Notes: a model not told the origin generated them from the sequence alone. A stretch of DNA of 39,380 nucleotides from an uncultured Desulfovibrio sp. (GCA_944324555.1 CALUWU010000036.1:1-39380), one strand, 5' to 3'. Positions 7,211-16,673 are shown, counted from the stretch's first letter. Program-made: numbers and translations.

Positions 7211-9010
7211 TCAGGCAGGCTGCCCTTGCGACGACGACAGTTCGGAACGCCATTTTTGCTGATGCGTGATCGCATTGAAGATTGTCAGGCGCTGGCGATA
7301 GCCGTCGTCGCCGAGCAGCGCGAAGGTCTGCCGTTCCAGATGAACGAAACTGACGTGCGGATGATAGATTGTCTTTTTCCCCTGCGCCCGCATCTTGAGA
7401 CAAAGATCGGAATCCTCGAAATCGCCGATGATGTAGTCAGTGCTCCAGCCGCCGACGGCATCGAAATCTTCCCGGCGCAGGAGCATGCATGCTCCGGTGA
7501 CGGCGGGAACGGGCGCCGGGCCGGATGCGGGGTCCAGCTCGGGAGCGCAACCCGCATACGGATGCACGTTTGTCCAGATACGCAGGGCGTCCCGATACAG
7601 GAAGCGCATGCCCGCGTGTTGCAGGGAACCGTCCGGGTAGAGGAGACGACAGCCGACAATGCCCGCGTCAGGATCGTCGCGCAGGCAGGAGGCGAGCGCG
7701 TCAAGAGCGCCGGAATCGCGCAAAAAGACGTCGCTGTTCATGAAGAGCAGAAATTTTCCGCGAGCGACGGAAGCGCCAAGATTGTTGGCGCCTGCAAATC
7801 CTCTGTTTACGCAGCCGAAAACCCAGCGAACGGGGATTTGCAGCAGGCGGAACAACTCGTCGATCTTGATGCGGAAGGCGTCCAGAATGGAACTGTCGTC
7901 GACGACGTAAATCAGTTCGGCACGCGTTTTGAATACCGCATCCTCTGAAAAACAGAGGAGTTGCGTCGTCAGCATGTCTATATTTCCGTAAAGCGGGATG
8001 ATTACGGAAATGTCCGGCGACGCCGGCGGTTCGCCGACAACGCCCTCCTCGGGGGGCAGCGCCGCCAGCGTCGTCATTCTGCCCGCCTGAAGGCGCCCCA
8101 GAGGTTTGAGGAACAGTTTTTCAAAGATGCCCGCAAGCTCTGTCCATGGGTGCGGAATGCTGAAAACCCTTTTGATGAAGGTGTGAAAGGCGGATTCCTG
8201 ATTCACCTCGATCCGGCAGAGCTTCTGTCGTTCCCCTGCCCGGCAGCCTGCAAGCGTCAGCTCTTCGCCGTCCAGGACGCATTCATCCAGCGTTATCGTC
8301 ACGCCGCAGCCCCGCTGCGTCTTGCCGACAACGCCGCCGTACAGTTGTTCAATATCCGCTCTGGGCCAGAAACAGATCCGCGATACGGGAATCTGGCGAC
8401 CGTCTTCCCCTTCCACTTCGAGCGTCGCGTCGTCCGATAGGATTGCCCAACCGGAAAGGACACAGAGGCTTTCCCCCTGTTCATCCTGATAAGAAATGGC
8501 ATAGTCCAGCGCCGCGCGCATGCGCGAGTGGGCGTTTTCCCGCCGGTGCAGCAGGCTTCGCAGCTTGCGGAGCGCTTCCGCGCCAAAGACGGCGGGGTAG
8601 GTTTCGGCCTCTTCCTCGTCCGCGGTCGTCATGTCAAGCGCGATGCGGACGACGGTATTGCGCTGCCCGAGTTCGGCGAGCAGAAAGAGCGTCCGGGAAG
8701 GCGCGCATTCGGCAATGCAGGCGAAGCCGTGTCGCCGCGTTTCCGGCGTCTGCAAAAAGGCGTTGACGTCCGGCCGGGAGACGGTGGTCTGCCGCCGCGG
8801 CGTAATTTCCTCGTCGTCCGCTTCGAGGGAAAACGTCGCGGGTTCCGAAAACCAGCCGCCGACGGCGCAGACGCCGTGCGCGAGGAAAACAGCGTCAAGC
8901 TTGAACTGCACCTGCGAGCCGTCGGCAAAGCGCAGACTTACGGGGCGTTGCCGGGCGTCCTTTACCTCTGCGGAATGCGCTTGCGCCGGTTTGGGATTTT
9001 TCTTTGTCAT
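7211..9010 (-). CDS. Two-module protein with C-terminal family 2 glycosyltransferase
   Basis: A 599-residue protein. Residues ~20-115 and ~175-290 look like two copies of the beta module seen in its neighbours (VGGWF then SRPDV; LSGWA then PRADI). Residues ~335-585 are a GT-A glycosyltransferase: ISVIIPLYGN, VDDSS, NRGFAGANN, then the metal-binding FMNSDVF (DxD-like), GACMLLRRE and a GDFEDSDLC acceptor-site motif. This is the rhamnosyl/GT2 type that extends surface glycans. The start at 9010 (MTKKN, AGGA upstream) was preferred to an ATG 27 codons earlier that has no binding site. First gene of the minus-strand cluster, divergent from the XRE regulator. Confidence 0.85.
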   Translation of the reverse strand: MTKKNPKPAQAHSAEVKDARQRPVSLRFADGSQVQFKLDAVFLAHGVCAVGGWFSEPATFSLEADDEEITPRRQTTVSRPDVNAFLQTPETRRHGFACIAECAPSRTLFLLAELGQRNTVVRIALDMTTADEEEAETYPAVFGAEALRKLRSLLHRRENAHSRMRAALDYAISYQDEQGESLCVLSGWAILSDDATLEVEGEDGRQIPVSRICFWPRADIEQLYGGVVGKTQRGCGVTITLDECVLDGEELTLAGCRAGERQKLCRIEVNQESAFHTFIKRVFSIPHPWTELAGIFEKLFLKPLGRLQAGRMTTLAALPPEEGVVGEPPASPDISVIIPLYGNIDMLTTQLLCFSEDAVFKTRAELIYVVDDSSILDAFRIKIDELFRLLQIPVRWVFGCVNRGFAGANNLGASVARGKFLLFMNSDVFLRDSGALDALASCLRDDPDAGIVGCRLLYPDGSLQHAGMRFLYRDALRIWTNVHPYAGCAPELDPASGPAPVPAVTGACMLLRREDFDAVGGWSTDYIIGDFEDSDLCLKMRAQGKKTIYHPHVSFVHLERQTFALLGDDGYRQRLTIFNAITHQQKWRSELSSSQGQPA

Positions 9011-9166
9011 GACGCTTTGCCGTCCTGTTTTTTCTGCGATGTCGCAGAGAGCGGAGAACCGGACGAAAGAACCTCTTCGCGGAGGGAACATTGATTTCAG
9101 GGGAAGGGGCGGCTAGAGTCAAAGGGCACACGTGTTAAGGACTGAAACCGCCCGCAAATCAATGTA

Positions 9167-9221
9167 GGACAAAATTTTGTCCATTTCAATTGAAATGTTG
9201 GGTAAAACGAGAATTTTGCCC
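9167..9221. promoter_or_regulatory. Tandem palindromes in the divergent GT2 / XRE control region
   Basis: Two perfect 16-bp palindromes share one base: GGACAAAATTTTGTCC at 9167-9182 and CATTTCAATTGAAATG at 9182-9197. A third inverted repeat follows at 9200-9221 (GGGTAAAA, six bases, TTTTGCCC; one mismatch), with a further AAAATTTT at about 9222-9229. They sit in an AT-rich island between divergent genes. Phage-repressor-like XRE proteins bind such palindromes, so these are probably operators for the XRE protein at 9310. They may control its own gene and the glycan cluster. Confidence 0.65.
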
Positions 9222-9309
9222 AAAATTTTATATTTTACTTTTATCTTCGCGCGTTACGAGCTTGCCGAAAAAAGGGAATGTAAAATTCTGGGCATGGAGC
9301 TTTTACCCC

Positions 9310-9783
9310 ATGAACAGTTTGGGTTCCCGAATAAGGCAGATCAGAGGAACTGAAAGTCAGGAAACGTTTGCCGCAAGGATCGGCGTCAGCAAGGGGTCCA
9401 TCGGCGGCTATGAACGGGACGAAAATTCCCCCAGCGCCGACGTGATACTGAAAATTTGTTCGAAAGCCAATATTTCGGTTGAATGGCTCATGACCGGACG
9501 CGGCGCCATGCGCGCAGCCGCAATGGACGAGGGCGTCGCGGCGTCCTCGCCTGAACGGCCCGCGACGCAGCTGGACGCGAAGCTGGAACGGGTCGAGGCG
9601 CAGCGCGACGATCTGCTGGCCGAAAATCGGCGACTGCATCAGGAGAACGCGGCGTTGCTGCGCCAGAACGGCGACCTGTGCGAGCGCATCGCGCGTCTGG
9701 AAGGCGCGCTGGGCCAGCTTCAGGAGGGAAATCCCTCTCTTTTTGACGAGCGGCGGAATACCCGCCGCAATGAGCGGCTGTAG
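9310..9783 (+). CDS. XRE-family transcriptional regulator with C-terminal coiled coil
   Basis: A 157-residue protein. Residues 1-70 are a lambda-repressor-like helix-turn-helix (SLGSRIRQIRGTESQETFAARIGVSKGSIGGYERDENSPS, written here as SLGSRIRQIRG then ETFAARIGVSKGSIGGYERD), ending with VEWLMTGRGAM, typical of phage CI-like regulators. Residues ~95-140 are a leucine-rich heptad region (LLAENRRLHQENAALL), predicted to dimerise. No LexA-like peptidase domain. The ATG at 9310 has GGAG ten bases upstream; in-frame sequence before it is AT-rich operator DNA. Divergent from the glycan cluster, with palindromes between them, so autoregulation and glycan control are inferred. Confidence 0.82.
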   Translation: MNSLGSRIRQIRGTESQETFAARIGVSKGSIGGYERDENSPSADVILKICSKANISVEWLMTGRGAMRAAAMDEGVAASSPERPATQLDAKLERVEAQRDDLLAENRRLHQENAALLRQNGDLCERIARLEGALGQLQEGNPSLFDERRNTRRNERL

Positions 9784-9846
9784 ACGCGCGCCCGCGTTCC
9801 GCCGGCCGGCCGTTCCGCTCGTTCCGCCCGGCGCGGAAAAAGAAAA

Positions 9847-9876
9847 ACGGGGAGAAACCGCGCGGTTTCTCCCCGT
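9847..9876. terminator. Intrinsic terminator of ilvC (convergent with XRE gene)
   Basis: A 30-base perfect palindrome (ACGGGGAGAAACCGC at 9847-9861 pairs with 9862-9876). The A-rich run at 9837-9846 becomes a U-tract on the minus strand, so it terminates ilvC. It may also serve the convergent XRE gene. Confidence 0.85.
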
Positions 9877-9903
9877 TGCTTGCGTATCTGCCAGAAAGGC
9901 GGA

Positions 9904-10992
<1,089 letters not shown>

Positions 10993-11035
10993 TCAGATTC
11001 TTCCGGGGGGAGCTTGCGCGCAGGATGGTTGTTGT

Positions 11036-11190
11036 CCGGGGGGAAGGGGAACCCCTCTGCTGGCGCGAGAGGGGTTCCCCTTCCCCCCGGGCCCCCCATC
11101 CCTTCCCCAGCGCGCTTTTATCAGAGGGATGATGCGTTTCGGCAGCGCCGTCGCTTTCCTGCGGCAGCCGTCCCCCGGGGACGCCTCTTG
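11036..11190 (+). repeat. Dispersed repeat R2, short copy a
   Basis: Starts with a perfect 23-bp inverted repeat (11036-11058 with 11068-11090; arm begins CCGGGGGGAAGGGG) around a GCTGGCGCG loop. Next comes the family tail CCCCATCCCTTCCCC-AGCGCGCTTTTATCAGAGGG. Related copies lie at 11293, 32851, 37950 and, inverted, at 38320. It occupies part of the 490-base gap between ilvC and tyrA (10906-11395), in which no gene is seen. Confidence 0.75.
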
Positions 11191-11200
11191 TTTACCGTGA

Positions 11201-11224
11201 AAATCGTCCTCGCAAGGACGTTTT
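11201..11224. terminator. Small hairpin with flanking A/T runs
   Basis: CGTCCT at 11205-11210 pairs with AGGACG at 11215-11220 around CGCA. AAAAT precedes and TTTTC follows, so it could terminate in either direction. On the minus strand it lies downstream of tyrA and may end the aromatic operon. Confidence 0.45.
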
Positions 11225-11292
11225 CTGTTTATTGTCTTTGGGGAAGACGAACGATCCCATTGATGCCTGCGGGCGTCGCGGCCTGCGGAGCG

Positions 11293-11390
11293 GGCCGCGC
11301 GTGCGCGGGTTTTGGGGGAAGGGGGAGTTTGAGGGGGAAACCCCCTTTTTGCCGCAAGCAAAAGGGGGTTTCCCCCTCAACCACAATCAC
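11293..11390 (-). repeat. R2-related element with a 21-bp perfect hairpin
   Basis: Contains a perfect 21-bp stem (11329-11349 with 11360-11380; arm begins TTGAGGGGGAAAC) with a ten-base loop. Flanking sequence (GCGCGGGTTTTGGGGGAAG) is the reverse complement of the end of the long R2 copy at 32851-33036. It sits 6 bases beyond the tyrA stop and would form a very stable 3' stem on the operon mRNA. Confidence 0.7.
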
Positions 11391-11395
11391 ACCCC

Positions 11396-12259
11396 TTATC
11401 GATCTTCCTGCGCGTGTTCCGGCAGGGAGGCGTCGGGCCACCAGCGGACGGCGCGGTTGCAGAGCAGGTCTATATCGCCGGCGGAGGCGATGTTCAGGAG
11501 CTTGCTGTACTGGCGCACGGCCTCCTGGCTGTAGGGGTTGGCGTCGAAGAGGCCGGCAAACATGGGGGCGTCTTCGGTGAGCATCTTGCAGGCCGCGGCC
11601 TGACGGCGACGAAAGGACGGCGTCAGGAAGGGCGCCAGACTCTCGTCGTCGGCCAGCAGGGCGAAATAGACAAGACTGGTAATGAAGTTGAGGTTCTGAA
11701 TCCGCGCCGCTGCCTTGTCGTGCGCGGCGGCCGTCGTCATGAAGGGATGGCAGCCAAGAGCCTCGAAAAAGGCGGCGACGCGACGCACGTGCGCTTCGCC
11801 GGCCGTCGCGCCGGCGACGACGGCCACGGGCTGCGGCTCGTCGTTATGAGCTCCGGGGCCGAAAAGGGGATGGGTTCCCACGACCGGCCCGGACCAGTAC
11901 CGCTGCATGAGGGCCAGGGGCTGCTCCTTGACGGAGGTGATGTCGGCGACGATGGCCGAGGGCGGAAGATGCGGCGCGAAAACCTTCAGCGTATCGCCCA
12001 GCACGGCCGCGGGAACGCAGAGCAGCAGCAGATCGGTCCCGGCGCAGGCGGCGGCCACGGCGCCGTCGTCAAAGGGAATGTCTATTCCCTCGACGGAAAG
12101 CCCCGCCGAACGGGCGCGGCGGCGGAACATGCTCCCCATGCGCCCGCGCATGCCGACGATGAGGGTATGGCGCGGCGCGGCGTCGCGGACGCCGGACGGC
12201 ATGCCGGGAGCGGGCAGCTCCGGGGCCGGCGCCTGCGGGGCGGGACGAAAAGCGGTCAT
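11396..12259 (-). CDS. tyrA: Prephenate dehydrogenase
   Basis: Oxidatively decarboxylates prephenate to 4-hydroxyphenylpyruvate with NAD(P)+, the tyrosine branch. 287 residues. A Pro/Ala-rich N-terminal tail of about 30 residues precedes the Rossmann start LIVGMRGRMGSMF. Then LLLLCVPA, the ADITSVK strand, and the family motif GTHPLFGP with the catalytic His. The helical C-terminal dimerisation domain includes QNLNFITSLVYFA. No ACT or chorismate mutase domain. It overlaps aroA by four bases (ATGA). The protein is monofunctional, in keeping with chorismate mutase being carried by PheA upstream. Last gene of the operon. Confidence 0.9.
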   Translation of the reverse strand: MTAFRPAPQAPAPELPAPGMPSGVRDAAPRHTLIVGMRGRMGSMFRRRARSAGLSVEGIDIPFDDGAVAAACAGTDLLLLCVPAAVLGDTLKVFAPHLPPSAIVADITSVKEQPLALMQRYWSGPVVGTHPLFGPGAHNDEPQPVAVVAGATAGEAHVRRVAAFFEALGCHPFMTTAAAHDKAAARIQNLNFITSLVYFALLADDESLAPFLTPSFRRRQAAACKMLTEDAPMFAGLFDANPYSQEAVRQYSKLLNIASAGDIDLLCNRAVRWWPDASLPEHAQEDR

Positions 12260-13671
12260 TGGAGCGCCTCCCAGAGACTCCAGAAGTGAGGAAAGGATTT
12301 GACGACGACGCGCGGATCGTCAAGACGCTCCCGGAGCGAAATGCCCGCGCCGGGCAGCAGGGAAAGCAGGGCCAGCGACATGGCGATGCGGTGATCGTTG
12401 TGCGCCTGAAAGCGGACGTCCGGCGCAAGGGCGCGGAGATTGGCCGCAAGACGGTCGGGACCGATACCGTGAACGACAAGACCGTCGTCCTTCGGCTCGA
12501 CGCGCACGCCCGCGCGGGCCAGCTCCCGGGCCGGGGCGTCGATGCGGTCGGATTCCTTGATGCGGAGATGCGCCACGTTGCGGATGCGCGTCGGCCCGCT
12601 GGCGGCGGCGGCCAGCACGGCCACGGTGGGCACGAGATCCGGGCAGGAACCCATGTCCGCGTCGATGCCGCGCAGGGCGGACGGGCTTACGGTAACGGCG
12701 CCGTCTTCCGTCGCGAGGGTCGCGCCCATGTCGCGCAGGAGGTCGAGCATGGCGCGATCCCCTTGCAGGGAATCGAGACGGAGACCCTCGACGCGGATGG
12801 GACTGCCGCCCAGCGCGCCCGCACCGAGCAGATAGGACGCGCCGGACCAGTCGCCTTCGACCGTGTGATCGCCGGGACGGTAGCGGCCGGGATGGACGGC
12901 GATGCGCAGACGGCCGGGCACGGCCGCGTCAAGGCGGTGCCAGTCGTCGCCGGGCAGGACGCGCCATTGCTCGTCGTCGCCGAGGACTTCCACGTCGAAG
13001 CGGACGCCGAAATCCTGAAGACATTGCAGGGTCAGTCCCACATAGGGCCAGGAGACGGCCTTGCCGCCGGTCAGGGAGACGGTCAGCGGGCCGCCGTTCG
13101 TGGTGGTCGCGAGCGGGGCGGCCAGCAGCAGACCGGAAAAGTACTGGCTGGACTTGTCCATGCTCATGGCGGCCTGATCGCCGGCGGCCGCGGCGTTGAG
13201 GCCGTCGGTTTCGAGCAGCAGCGGCGGGCAGCCGGGCGCGCCTTCAAAGCCGACGCGGGCGCCAAGGCGGACGAGGGCGTCGGTCAGGTCGGCGATGGGG
13301 CGCTGATGCATGCGGGGCGCGCCGTGAATGCGGAAGGCTCCCCTGCCGGCGGCCAGCACGGCCGTAAGCAGGCGGCAGGTGGTGCCGGATTCGTGGACGT
13401 CGCAGGAGAGGGGCGCGTCGGGCGCGCCGCCGCGCGGACGTCCGTCGGCCATGCCCCGCACGCGCCAGTCGGCGGCGTCGCCGTGTTCGCTCCGGCCTTC
13501 GGGATCGAAGACGGCTCCGGCGGCGGAGAGGACGGCGCGCGTGCGGCGGAGATCGTCGCTTTCGAGCGCGTGACGGATACGGCTTTCCCCCGCGGCCAGC
13601 GCGGCGCCGATGCAATAGCGGTGGGACAGGGATTTGGAGGCGGGGGCGACGACGCGGCGGGGGCTAGTCAT
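12256..13671 (-). CDS. aroA: 3-phosphoshikimate 1-carboxyvinyltransferase (EPSP synthase)
   Basis: Transfers enolpyruvyl from PEP to shikimate-3-phosphate, the sixth step of the shikimate pathway. 471 residues, somewhat longer than the usual ~430 because of inserts near residues 65-95. Motifs: ASKSLSHRYCIGAALA (substrate Lys/Ser near the N terminus), ESGTTCRLLTAVLA (the NAGT-like loop, here ESGTTCR), LETDG, SSQYFSGLLLAAP, DWSGASYLLGAGAL, and the C-terminal IKESDR and HNDHRIAMSLALL. The start at 13671 (MTSPRR) overlaps pheA by eight bases. The longer upstream open frame only mirrors pheA. Confidence 0.93.
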   Translation of the reverse strand: MTSPRRVVAPASKSLSHRYCIGAALAAGESRIRHALESDDLRRTRAVLSAAGAVFDPEGRSEHGDAADWRVRGMADGRPRGGAPDAPLSCDVHESGTTCRLLTAVLAAGRGAFRIHGAPRMHQRPIADLTDALVRLGARVGFEGAPGCPPLLLETDGLNAAAAGDQAAMSMDKSSQYFSGLLLAAPLATTTNGGPLTVSLTGGKAVSWPYVGLTLQCLQDFGVRFDVEVLGDDEQWRVLPGDDWHRLDAAVPGRLRIAVHPGRYRPGDHTVEGDWSGASYLLGAGALGGSPIRVEGLRLDSLQGDRAMLDLLRDMGATLATEDGAVTVSPSALRGIDADMGSCPDLVPTVAVLAAAASGPTRIRNVAHLRIKESDRIDAPARELARAGVRVEPKDDGLVVHGIGPDRLAANLRALAPDVRFQAHNDHRIAMSLALLSLLPGAGISLRERLDDPRVVVKSFPHFWSLWEALQ

Positions 13672-14848
13672 GGCGCGCCTCCTCGGGCGATTCGGTACGG
13701 TCGAGCTGCGGCCCGGTGGGGTAGCAGCCGAGGATGCGGAAGGAGGTGCAGGCCTCGGCGAGCTTTTGCAGGGCGTCGGCGTACTGCGGCGCTTCCAGAT
13801 CGCATTCCACGTCGGCAAAGAAGGCGTACTTCCAGCACTGGCCGCGCAGCGGGCGCGATTCGAGCTTTCGCATGTTGATGTTGTTCGCGGCCAGCAGGTT
13901 GAGCACGGTGCAGAGGGAACCGGCCTTGTCGGGCAGGGTGAACAGGAGGCTGGTCTTGTCCGCGCCCGTGTAGCCGGGCAGGGGGCCGTTGACGGCCCCG
14001 CCGAGCTGAGCGCGGGCGGGCTTTGGCCCGATGATCACGAAGCGCGTCCAGTTTCCGGGCTCGTCCTCGATGCGCCGGGCCAGGATGCCGAGGCCGGTCA
14101 TGGCGGCGAGCCTGCCGTTGCCGATGGCGGCGGAGCCGGGATCGACGGCGCGGCGGGCGGCCGCGGCGGTGGATTCCACGGGAACGAGGCCGGCCGCCGG
14201 CAGATGGGCGCGCAGCCAGCCCGCGCACTGGGCCAGCGGCTGCGGATGCGAATAGACGGTGGTTATTTCGGCCAGCGAAGAGGCGTTGCTCAGGAGGCAG
14301 TGGGAAATGCGCGAAAAGAGTTCCGCCTGAATGAAGACCTCATGCCGCAGGAAAAGATCGAAGCTGACGCCGACGGTGCCCTGAAGGGAATTTTCCAGCG
14401 GCACGACGCCCAGTTCGCAGGTGCCGTCGCAGACTTCCTCAAAGACTTGCGTCAGATCGTTGCAGGGGTGGAAGCGGGCCGCGCGGCCGAGGTATTCCAC
14501 GCCCGCGAAATAAGAGAAGGTGCCTTCGGGGCCGAGGTAGGCCACGTTCTGGGGACGTTGCAGGGCGCGGGAGGAGGAAAAGACCTCCCTCCAGATGGCG
14601 CGCAGATGATCGTCCGGCAGGGGGCCGGCGTTGTCGGCGGCGAGCTTGTCCAGCACTTCGCGCTCGCGCAGGGGCTTGAAGACGATGCCGTCGGGATCGG
14701 AAGCCTTGATGCGGCCCACTTCGCGGCTGAGGGCGGCGCGTTCGTTGAGCAGGGCCAGAAGTTTGTGATCTACGGCGTCGATTTCCGTGCGGATGGCGGA
14801 AAGACGCTGCGCGGGGGTCTGGCCGGCGTTGTTCTGTTCGAGCGTCAT
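13664..14848 (-). CDS. pheA: Bifunctional chorismate mutase / prephenate dehydratase (P-protein)
   Basis: 394 residues in three domains. Residues ~12-100: AroQ-type chorismate mutase (RLSAIRTEIDAVDHKLLALLNERAAL, i.e. the Arg-Asp-Leu-Lys helix core). Residues ~102-285: prephenate dehydratase (YLGPEGTFSYFAG, PLENSLQGTVG with the catalytic Thr region, and TRFVIIG). Residues ~300-380: regulatory ACT domain (KTSLLFTLPDKAGSL and the LESRPLRG phenylalanine-binding motif). It makes phenylpyruvate and is typically feedback-inhibited by phenylalanine. It lies two bases after the DHQ synthase II gene and overlaps aroA by eight bases, so expression is tightly coupled. Confidence 0.95.
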   Translation of the reverse strand: MTLEQNNAGQTPAQRLSAIRTEIDAVDHKLLALLNERAALSREVGRIKASDPDGIVFKPLREREVLDKLAADNAGPLPDDHLRAIWREVFSSSRALQRPQNVAYLGPEGTFSYFAGVEYLGRAARFHPCNDLTQVFEEVCDGTCELGVVPLENSLQGTVGVSFDLFLRHEVFIQAELFSRISHCLLSNASSLAEITTVYSHPQPLAQCAGWLRAHLPAAGLVPVESTAAAARRAVDPGSAAIGNGRLAAMTGLGILARRIEDEPGNWTRFVIIGPKPARAQLGGAVNGPLPGYTGADKTSLLFTLPDKAGSLCTVLNLLAANNINMRKLESRPLRGQCWKYAFFADVECDLEAPQYADALQKLAEACTSFRILGCYPTGPQLDRTESPEEARHD

Positions 14849-14850
14849 GC

Positions 14851-15834
14851 CTAGACCTCCCGGATATCTTCGCGGATGCGCATGCCGAAGTGGCGTCCGG
14901 CTTCGTCGGTGCGGCAGAGGACGGTGTCGCCGGGCTTGAGATTCACCACGCTGACGGGCACGCCTCCGGGGGCCGTGAGGCGGATGGTCTCGGCGTTCTG
15001 GAGGAAGACGGCGCCCTTGCGGACGCCTTCGGGCGAGCTGATTTCGGCCTCCACCAGCAGCATGGGGCGCACTTCTATCTTGACGCGGCCGAGGGTCGCC
15101 GAGGAGGTGGAGCCGTCGGCGTCCACGATGAGGACTTCCTGACCGGCGTGAAATTCGCCGAGGTAGCAGGTCTTGTCGCCGGGCAGGCGGACATAGGCGT
15201 GAACGGCGCCCGCGTTGACGCGAAAGGGACGGGCGGCCACGTATTCGTTATGTTCGGTTTCGGCGTGCACAAGGAAGGTGAAGGCGCTGGAATTGCCGAC
15301 AAGCATGCCCTGCCCGCGCTTGAGAAGGGAGATGGTGTCCGCGCAGACGCGATGGCCGAGGCCGACGGGCTCCACGCGGGTGACGACGGCTTCCTGAAGG
15401 GTTTCGCGGCCCTGCGCGACCTTGCACTGCGCCACGACGGCCTTGAGGTCGTCCGCGGCTTCGGGCAGGAGGACGATGCCGTCCACGCCGCGTTCGAGAA
15501 TGCCGGCGGCAAGGCGCGCCTCTTCGAGGGAGCCGGCTTCGGCCAGCACCCTGTCGCTCTGGGCGAGCAGGTTTTCCACGGGAATGATTTCCCAGCCCCG
15601 GGCGAGGACGACGGTTTCGCCGTTGCGGAGGCGCTCCAGAAAGGCCTCCTCGTCGGCCTTTTCACTCAGGCCGACGGAGGGGACGTCTTCGGCGGCCAGC
15701 ACGGCGCAGCGGGAGAGGCGGGCGACGGGCTCCACGTTCTCGCGGGGCACGATGACGCCGTCAACGCCGGACTCCAGCGCCAGGGTGACAAGTTCCTTGC
15801 TGAAAGGAACGCATTTGAAGTAGATGCGCGCCAT
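14851..15834 (-). CDS. 3-dehydroquinate synthase II (archaeal-type AroB')
   Basis: 327 residues. Matches the non-homologous, archaeal-type 3-dehydroquinate synthase that oxidatively deaminates and cyclises 2-amino-3,7-dideoxy-D-threo-hept-6-ulosonate with NAD+. Telling stretches: GVDGVIVPRENVEPVARL near the N terminus, then RVEPVGLGHRVCADTISLL, GMLVGNSSAFTFLVHAETEHNEYVAARPFRVNAGAVHAY, and EVRPMLLVEAE (key pieces only). No similarity to classical AroB. It directly follows the ADH synthase gene (one base between them), its obligate pathway partner, replacing DAHP synthase and AroB. Same operon order as in Desulfovibrio. Confidence 0.93.
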   Translation of the reverse strand: MARIYFKCVPFSKELVTLALESGVDGVIVPRENVEPVARLSRCAVLAAEDVPSVGLSEKADEEAFLERLRNGETVVLARGWEIIPVENLLAQSDRVLAEAGSLEEARLAAGILERGVDGIVLLPEAADDLKAVVAQCKVAQGRETLQEAVVTRVEPVGLGHRVCADTISLLKRGQGMLVGNSSAFTFLVHAETEHNEYVAARPFRVNAGAVHAYVRLPGDKTCYLGEFHAGQEVLIVDADGSTSSATLGRVKIEVRPMLLVEAEISSPEGVRKGAVFLQNAETIRLTAPGGVPVSVVNLKPGDTVLCRTDEAGRHFGMRIREDIREV

Positions 15835-15835
15835 T

Positions 15836-16633
15836 TTATTCTCCCACGATGGCCAGGGCCTGATCCACGCCGGCGTTGTCGTGGACGATGGCGCGCAGGG
15901 CGCGCATCAGTTCGATGCGGCGGGGATGCTGGAAGACGTTGCGGCCCATGGACACGCCCGCGCCGCCGGCCTTGATGGAATCGTGAACCATCTGCAGCAC
16001 CTGACGGGTGGAGTCCATGCGTTCGCCGCCGGCGATGACGACCGGCACGCAGCAGGCGGAGACCACGTCGGAGAAGCTTTCCATGTCGCCGGTGTAGGGA
16101 ACCTTGACGATATCCGCGCCCAGTTCCACGCCGACGCGGGCGCAGTGGGCGACGATTTTGGGATCGAAGCCGTTGGCGATTTCGGGGCCGCGGGCGTACA
16201 TCATGGCCAGCAGGGGCATGTGCCAGTCGTCGCAGGCGGCGGCGGCCTTGCCGGGGTCGGCGAGCATGAGGCGCTCGTTGGGGTCGCCCAGGTTGACGTG
16301 GACGGACACGGCGTCGGCGCCGTGCTTGATACCTTCTTCCACGGTGCCCACGAGGGTCTTGGTATTGGCGTTGGGGGTGAGCATGGTGGAGGCGGAGAGA
16401 TGGACGATCAGGCCCACGTCCTTGCCCGCGCTGCGGTGGGAGCAGCGGATCAGGCCCTTGTGCATGAGAACGGCGTCCGCGCCGCCGATGGCCATGTCGT
16501 TGACGGCTTCGCGCATGTCCACAAGGCCGTCGACGGCGCCGATGGTCACGCCGTGATCCATGGGAACGATGATGGTGCGACGATCTTCACGATTGATGAT
16601 GCGTTCCATACGAACCTGTTTACCGAGGTACAT
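15836..16633 (-). CDS. 2-amino-3,7-dideoxy-D-threo-hept-6-ulosonate synthase
   Basis: 265 residues, a class I aldolase-type (DeoC/FbaB-like) TIM barrel. It joins aspartate semialdehyde to a 6-deoxy-5-ketofructose phosphate unit in the archaeal-style entry to the shikimate pathway. Motifs: PMDHGVTIG near the N terminus, ADAVLMHKG, HLSAST, DAVSVHVNLGD, and the Schiff-base strand DIVKVPYTGD (Lys), then PVVIAGGE and GAGVSMGRNVFQH (phosphate site). The start at 16633 (MYLGKQ) has AAGGAG; the 46-codon upstream frame runs through the attenuator and is rejected. First structural gene of the attenuated aromatic operon. Confidence 0.92.
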   Translation of the reverse strand: MYLGKQVRMERIINREDRRTIIVPMDHGVTIGAVDGLVDMREAVNDMAIGGADAVLMHKGLIRCSHRSAGKDVGLIVHLSASTMLTPNANTKTLVGTVEEGIKHGADAVSVHVNLGDPNERLMLADPGKAAAACDDWHMPLLAMMYARGPEIANGFDPKIVAHCARVGVELGADIVKVPYTGDMESFSDVVSACCVPVVIAGGERMDSTRQVLQMVHDSIKAGGAGVSMGRNVFQHPRRIELMRALRAIVHDNAGVDQALAIVGE

Positions 16634-16673
16634 GGGATGGCTCCTTGCTGTATGAGGACCTGGCGGCGCGAAT

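Noticed and set aside
5906-7948. Long plus-strand open frame of about 680 codons
   Set aside because: It lies antisense to the GT4 and GT2 genes, has no recognisable domain and results from high GC at third codon positions. Similar antisense frames at 12259-13878, 16828-19020, 18855-21230 and 29193-31091 are rejected for the same reason.
12256-13818. Longer N terminus for aroA (start at 13818)
   Set aside because: The extra 49 codons mirror pheA in another frame. The family starts at MTSPRRVVAPASKSLSHR, with a typical short overlap with pheA.
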